Below, piece after piece: positions 60,336 to 64,000 of a stretch of DNA of 64,000 bases. The notes under the pieces are model-generated. The model did not search any database. It worked only from the letters and a program-made list of their open reading frames with translations, and was not told the DNA's origin. The first letter of the stretch is position 1. Each line of letters starts with the position of its first letter. This DNA comes from Jeotgalibacillus haloalkalitolerans (GTDB taxonomy: Bacteria; Bacillota; Bacilli; Bacillales; Jeotgalibacillaceae): positions 1 through 64,000 of the forward strand of contig NZ_JAXQNN010000005.1 in NCBI RefSeq assembly GCF_034427455.1, read 5' to 3'. Position numbers and translations under genes: made by a program.

Positions 60336-61304
60336 TTATTCAGCTAAAAAATACTCTTCAATGTCATCCAGCATCACATTTGCTGCAAGCACGCCGCCTG
60401 CTGTGTTCCAGATTGTGTCGCTTACTTCCTGGATGTTACCTTCCTGAACGACTTCGAGGTTCTGGAATAATGGGTCATTCAGCCAGTCTTCAGCGTTCTG
60501 GTTCGCTTCACCGTCTCCTGTTTCGTAAGTGAAGTAGAATAGGACGTCACCTTCCATCGCTTCGACACGTTCTTTTGTGACGCCGTTTTCTGAGAAGTCA
60601 TCTACATCCTGCTCGGGTGGACGTGCAAAGCCGAGCTGATCCAGGATAATTCCTGAGAATGAATCTTTATGATAAATACGCGTGTCTCCTGCAAGGAAAC
60701 GGACCATTGAGATTTCTTTTTCAAGGTGTCCGCCTTCTTCAAGCTGACCGCTCAGCTCGTCAACGCGTGTTTCAAAATCAGCCATGACCTGTTCGCCTTC
60801 TTCAGTCATGTTCAGTGCTTCAGCGTACAGTTCAAAGTTTTCCTGCCAGTCACCTTTCAGTGTTTCTGACATCACAGTTGGTGCAATTGCTTCAAGCTGC
60901 TCGTATACAGCTTCCTGACGAAGTTTTGTACCGATAATCAGATCCGGATCAAGCGCAGCAATGGCTTCAACATTTACTTCACTTTCTGTTCCGACTACTT
61001 CGACACCTTCCATCTGATCAGCAATATGGTCATACCACGGATCTCCAGTCCATGACTGAACAGCTCCTGCAGGTGTTACGCCCATTGATAAAAGAGCTTC
61101 CGTTCCTTCGTTTGTCAGGATCACGACTTTTTCAGGTGTCCCTTCAATTTCGGCTGTACCCATTGCGTGTTCCACTGTATATGTTTCAGCAGATTCCCCG
61201 CTGTCAGCTGCTTCTTCATCTGATGATTCAGATGAGCCGCCACATGCTGCAAGGATCAGCGCTGCTACACTCATTAAGAGTAATAGGTAACTAAACTTTT
61301 TCAT
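60336..61304 (-). CDS. yfiY: iron-siderophore ABC transporter binding lipoprotein (YfiY-like)
   Basis: 322-aa class III binding protein. Signal peptide with lipobox LAAC, acidic linker, then VVILTNEGTEALLSMGVTP and DPDLIIGTKLR. Resembles B. subtilis YfiY, which binds citrate-type hydroxamate siderophores (schizokinen, arthrobactin). A Fur-like box lies upstream at 61332. Divergent from the permease genes. Confidence 0.9.
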   Translation of the reverse strand: MKKFSYLLLLMSVAALILAACGGSSESSDEEAADSGESAETYTVEHAMGTAEIEGTPEKVVILTNEGTEALLSMGVTPAGAVQSWTGDPWYDHIADQMEGVEVVGTESEVNVEAIAALDPDLIIGTKLRQEAVYEQLEAIAPTVMSETLKGDWQENFELYAEALNMTEEGEQVMADFETRVDELSGQLEEGGHLEKEISMVRFLAGDTRIYHKDSFSGIILDQLGFARPPEQDVDDFSENGVTKERVEAMEGDVLFYFTYETGDGEANQNAEDWLNDPLFQNLEVVQEGNIQEVSDTIWNTAGGVLAANVMLDDIEEYFLAE

Positions 61305-61331
61305 ATTCGTCTCTCCCTGTATATAAAATGT

Positions 61332-61346
61332 TGATAATGATTCTCA
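61332..61346. promoter_or_regulatory. Fur box near yfiY
   Basis: TGATAATGATTCTCA matches the 7-1-7 Fur consensus TGATAATnATTATCA with one mismatch. About 28 nt upstream of the yfiY start. Confidence 0.88.
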
Positions 61347-61393
61347 CTACTATTTAAGCATAATCAACAGACTTCACAGTGTCAACAGCTAAA

Positions 61394-61408
61394 TGAAAAC
61401 CGTTTTCA
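61394..61408 (+). promoter_or_regulatory. Fur-like palindrome overlapping the yfiZ -35 box
   Basis: Perfect 7-1-7 palindrome TGAAAACCGTTTTCA. Its right end is the -35 box TTTTCA, 17 nt before a perfect TATAAT (61426-61431). Repression by binding here would be direct. It matches the Fur consensus at fewer positions than the 61332 site. Confidence 0.7.
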
Positions 61409-61431
61409 TTTAACAGTTTTTTCGATATAAT
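61403..61431 (+). promoter_or_regulatory. sigma-A promoter of the yfiZ-yfhA operon
   Basis: TTTTCA, 17-nt spacer and TATAAT, about 33 nt before the ATG of the first permease gene. Confidence 0.75.
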
Positions 61432-61463
61432 AGACCTACTTGTTTGAGGAAGGATCTTTTATC

Positions 61464-62465
61464 ATGAAATCTTCGAAATTCTTTACACTTTTTTCAATCA
61501 TGGGTGCATTTGTTTTTATGCTGATTCTATTGTTTGCAAGTGTGAGGTTCGGTTACCAACAGACTTCGATGCAGCAGATTATTCAGTCATTCACTGCATT
61601 TGACGGGTCAAATGCCCATTTAATTATACAAAACGTCCGCATTCCAAGAGCACTGATTGCAGCTGCAGTTGGTGCAGCACTGGCTGTGTCAGGTGTGCTG
61701 ATGCAGACGCTGACGAAAAACCCGCTTGCTTCCCCGAGTATTTTCGGGGTGAATGCCGGCGCAGGGCTTGCGGTTGTGATTGGGGTTACAGTGTTCAACG
61801 TCAGTTCTCTTAATGCCTTTGCAATTCTTGCTTTTATTGGCGCAGCTGTTGCGATTACAGCGGTGTTCGGATTGGGCTCACTTGACCAGAGAGGCTTATC
61901 ACCGCTTCAACTGACACTTGCCGGCGCTGCATTATCCGCGCTTTTTGCATCAGTTACCCAGGGGCTTCTGGTGCTGAATGAATCAGCGCTCGAATCCGTG
62001 ATGTTCTGGCTCGCCGGTTCTGTGCAGGGACGCGATCTGGCGCTGTTACAGACAGCTCTTCCCTACCTTGCTGCCGGCTTTATCATTGCGCTGGTCTTTT
62101 CAAGGTCCTTTAACATTCTCGCGATGGGTGATGATGTCGCAAACGGGCTTGGCGTGAAAACCGGTCCTTTAAAAATCTGGATCGGCGTTATTGTTGTGCT
62201 GCTGGCCGGCGGCGCTGTATCTGTTGCCGGGCCAATTGGATTTATCGGAATTATGATTCCCCATTTAGCGAGAAAGTGGATCGGAATTGATCACAGGGTA
62301 TTGATACCAATGTCTGCCCTGCTTGGTGCAAACCTACTGCTCGCAGCTGATATTGCCGCAAGGTATGTGATTATGCCTCAGGAAATCCCTGTAGGCGTCA
62401 TGACGGCAATCATCGGTACACCAATCTTTATCTATATCGCAAGAAGGGTGGGGACATCACAATGA
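61464..62465 (+). CDS. yfiZ: FecCD-type siderophore ABC permease (YfiZ-like)
   Basis: About 333-aa permease with ten helices, BtuC/FecCD fold. Motifs: RIPRALIAAAVGAALAVSG, LMQTLTKNPLASPSIFGVN near residue 80 and GPIGFIGIMIPHLARKW near 258. The ATG at 61464 has GAGGAAGGATC upstream; eight extra codons upstream are not needed. Confidence 0.93.
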   Translation: MKSSKFFTLFSIMGAFVFMLILLFASVRFGYQQTSMQQIIQSFTAFDGSNAHLIIQNVRIPRALIAAAVGAALAVSGVLMQTLTKNPLASPSIFGVNAGAGLAVVIGVTVFNVSSLNAFAILAFIGAAVAITAVFGLGSLDQRGLSPLQLTLAGAALSALFASVTQGLLVLNESALESVMFWLAGSVQGRDLALLQTALPYLAAGFIIALVFSRSFNILAMGDDVANGLGVKTGPLKIWIGVIVVLLAGGAVSVAGPIGFIGIMIPHLARKWIGIDHRVLIPMSALLGANLLLAADIAARYVIMPQEIPVGVMTAIIGTPIFIYIARRVGTSQ

Positions 62466-63523
62466 GCCGTTTTAAATCTGTGCGTTTTGGTAAACGGGGT
62501 CCCTCCTTCCTGTTTGATCAGCGGACGATGCTGAGCGTAGCTGTGGCACTAGCTGTTGTGATCGGCGCATTCCTGATCAGTCTTGGATTAGGTGAAGTCT
62601 GGGTCTCGCCGCTTGATATTATAAAAGTGTTCTTAGGAATGGGGGAACCGCTGAACGAGCTGGTCATACGGGAATTCAGGCTGCCGCGTGTTCTGATCGC
62701 TCTGCTTGTAGGTGTAGCGCTGGCTGTTGCCGGTGCGATGCTGCAGGGAATGGTCAGAAATCCGCTCGCTTCACCGGATGTGATCGGAATTTCAGGCGGG
62801 GCAAGTGTCTTTGTTGTCGGATTCCTTGTGCTATTCAGCGATTCGAATGGGGCGCTGTCAGTTTCTATTCAGTGGCTCCCGGTTGCCGCCTTTCTCGGTG
62901 CATTGATTGCAGCTATACTTGTCTATATTTTTTCATGGAAAAACGGGCTTTCTCCGATTCGCCTCGTGCTGATCGGGATCGGCTTATCTTTATTCGCAAA
63001 TGCCGTGACCACCATGCTGATGCTGATTGGTCCTATCTACCGGGCCAGCCAGGCAAACATCTGGATTACCGGGTCAGTGAACGGATCCACGTGGAGTCAG
63101 GTATGGATTCTGCTGCCGTGGGTCAGCGTATTGTTTCTTGCTGCGCTATTCATGGCACGTCATTTAAATCTGCTTGAACTTGGTGATGATATCAGCACGT
63201 CAATGGGCTCAATCGTCTCCAGACAGCGGATATTGATTCTGCTGATCAGTACCGGACTTGTTGGAGGTTCTGTGGCCTTTGCCGGAGGGATTGGTTTTGT
63301 CGGACTGATGGCACCGCATCTTGCAAGAAAGTTAATCGGATCCTCGTTCGGTTCGCTGATTCCAATGTCAGCGCTGATCGGGGCAGGGCTTGTCATGCTG
63401 GCTGATTTAATGGGACGGCTGATTGCTGCACCACTTGAGATTCCGGCAGGGGTATTCACTGCAGCAATTGGCGCACCTTACTTTATTTATCTTTTATTTA
63501 AAGAAAGGGGCAAAAAATCATGA
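62462..63523 (+). CDS. yfhA: FecCD-type siderophore ABC permease (YfhA-like)
   Basis: 353-aa partner permease, overlapping yfiZ by 4 nt. Motifs: RLPRVLIALLVGVALAVAG, MLQGMVRNPLASPDVIGIS and GGIGFVGLMAPHLARKL. Forms the heterodimeric channel for the YfiY-type substrate protein. The ATPase is not in this window; in B. subtilis the general ATPase YusV serves this transporter. Confidence 0.93.
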   Translation: MSRFKSVRFGKRGPSFLFDQRTMLSVAVALAVVIGAFLISLGLGEVWVSPLDIIKVFLGMGEPLNELVIREFRLPRVLIALLVGVALAVAGAMLQGMVRNPLASPDVIGISGGASVFVVGFLVLFSDSNGALSVSIQWLPVAAFLGALIAAILVYIFSWKNGLSPIRLVLIGIGLSLFANAVTTMLMLIGPIYRASQANIWITGSVNGSTWSQVWILLPWVSVLFLAALFMARHLNLLELGDDISTSMGSIVSRQRILILLISTGLVGGSVAFAGGIGFVGLMAPHLARKLIGSSFGSLIPMSALIGAGLVMLADLMGRLIAAPLEIPAGVFTAAIGAPYFIYLLFKERGKKS

Positions 63524-64000
63524 ATCAACAGGAACTTTTATCTTATATAGAAGACGCGTTTCCAGTCAGGTTCAGTGAAACAACTCTTGGGACGGAGTGG
63601 AAGCTTTCAGAATGGCTTTCAGAAGATACCGTAGCGGATGATCTTGCGTATATTCAGCGGATCCAGGAAGCCCCGAGACTGATGGTAGCAGGCTCCCTTT
63701 CAATGAAACGGACGGCCTTTACCCTTGTCAGTGTGCTGCTTGCCCATTATAAAAGCGGTGAAGCCTGGGACCTGTCTTCTTCTGATGTCAGACTCGTCCA
63801 TGATCAGGATGCGCCATTTCAGCTAGGGGTACATCTGAGCGGTATTCAATCTTACGATGATCAGCCTGCGTGGGATGAATTGCTGAGAAGATTATACGCG
63901 GACTGGGTGAAGCCGTTGATTCAGTCTGTTGAGAAAGCCGGTAAAGTGAAGCAGATTGTGCTGTGGGAAAACTTTTTCATTTACCTGAGATGGTTCTATA
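63520..64000 (+). CDS. siderophore-iron reductase, FhuF/FchR-like (partial)
   Basis: Begins MNQQELLSYIEDAFPVRF, overlapping the yfhA stop (ATGA), and runs off the window at 160 codons. LMVAGSLSMKRTAFTLVSVL and WENFFIYLRWFY fit the IucA/IucC C-terminal-domain / FhuF-like ferric reductases, such as the FchR enzyme described for schizokinen iron release. The C-terminal Fe-S cysteines would lie beyond the edge. Confidence 0.85.
   Translation, partial: MNQQELLSYIEDAFPVRFSETTLGTEWKLSEWLSEDTVADDLAYIQRIQEAPRLMVAGSLSMKRTAFTLVSVLLAHYKSGEAWDLSSSDVRLVHDQDAPFQLGVHLSGIQSYDDQPAWDELLRRLYADWVKPLIQSVEKAGKVKQIVLWENFFIYLRWFY

Overview
The window is chromosomal DNA of a low-to-mid GC, endospore-lineage Bacillales bacterium. 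Gene content and order (sigB operon, ndoAI-ndoA, alr, acpS, cshA, murF-ddl) are very close to Bacillus subtilis. The short intergenic repeats, acidic proteins and several family-specific small proteins suggest a Planococcaceae/Caryophanaceae-type relative such as Jeotgalibacillus; that genus guess is inference only.

Region 1 (1-21.8 kb) is a conserved backbone block in inverted orientation relative to B. subtilis: tRNA-Asn, SprT-like protein, a small membrane protein, Tex, then the complete stressosome/sigma-B cascade read right to left (rsbR-rsbS-rsbT-rsbU-rsbV-rsbW-sigB-rsbX, with a near-perfect sigma-B promoter in front of rsbV). It continues with the MazEF-type pair ndoAI/ndoA, alr, the ydcC lipoprotein, acpS, rhomboid protease ydcA, the bPH2 membrane pair ydbS/ydbT, cshA with a long structured leader, an esterase, murF and ddl.

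Region 2 (22-44 kb) is more variable: a dicarboxylate/amino-acid symporter, a TIGR03169-type flavoprotein, the multidrug exporter bmrA, a six-gene cluster resembling the uncharacterised E. coli ynjBCD-ynjF locus (ABC importer + VTT protein + CDP-alcohol phosphatidyltransferase), rodA, a lipid kinase, a CBS protein, the copper operon csoR-copZ / copA with two CsoR-like operators, cardiolipin synthase, an epimerase-like protein and two orphan peptide-type ABC permeases.

Region 3 (44-64 kb) holds an M15 carboxypeptidase, an Ohr-type peroxidase, an HcaT-like MFS protein, pcp, an acidic lipoprotein, a benzil-reductase-like SDR, a second lipid kinase, popT (DUF368), azoreductase, a type I pullulanase, many small proteins, a CstR-like regulator, HIT, GNAT and PPOX-fold proteins. 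It ends with a Fur-box-flanked siderophore uptake locus (yfiY / yfiZ-yfhA-ferric reductase) that runs off the right edge.

The most interesting signal is non-coding. Six intergenic regions carry imperfect tandem arrays with a 21-bp period (two DNA helical turns). Each array has its own motif, but all share a TCA core whose orientation matches the gene lying immediately upstream in all six cases. Separately, seven copies of a GC-rich dispersed palindromic element occur between 26 and 58 kb, four of them abutting a terminator-like hairpin, and one copy of a different Bacillales-type dispersed hairpin element directly follows cshA. Several small ORFs of 30-57 codons with good ribosome-binding sites are also annotated here.
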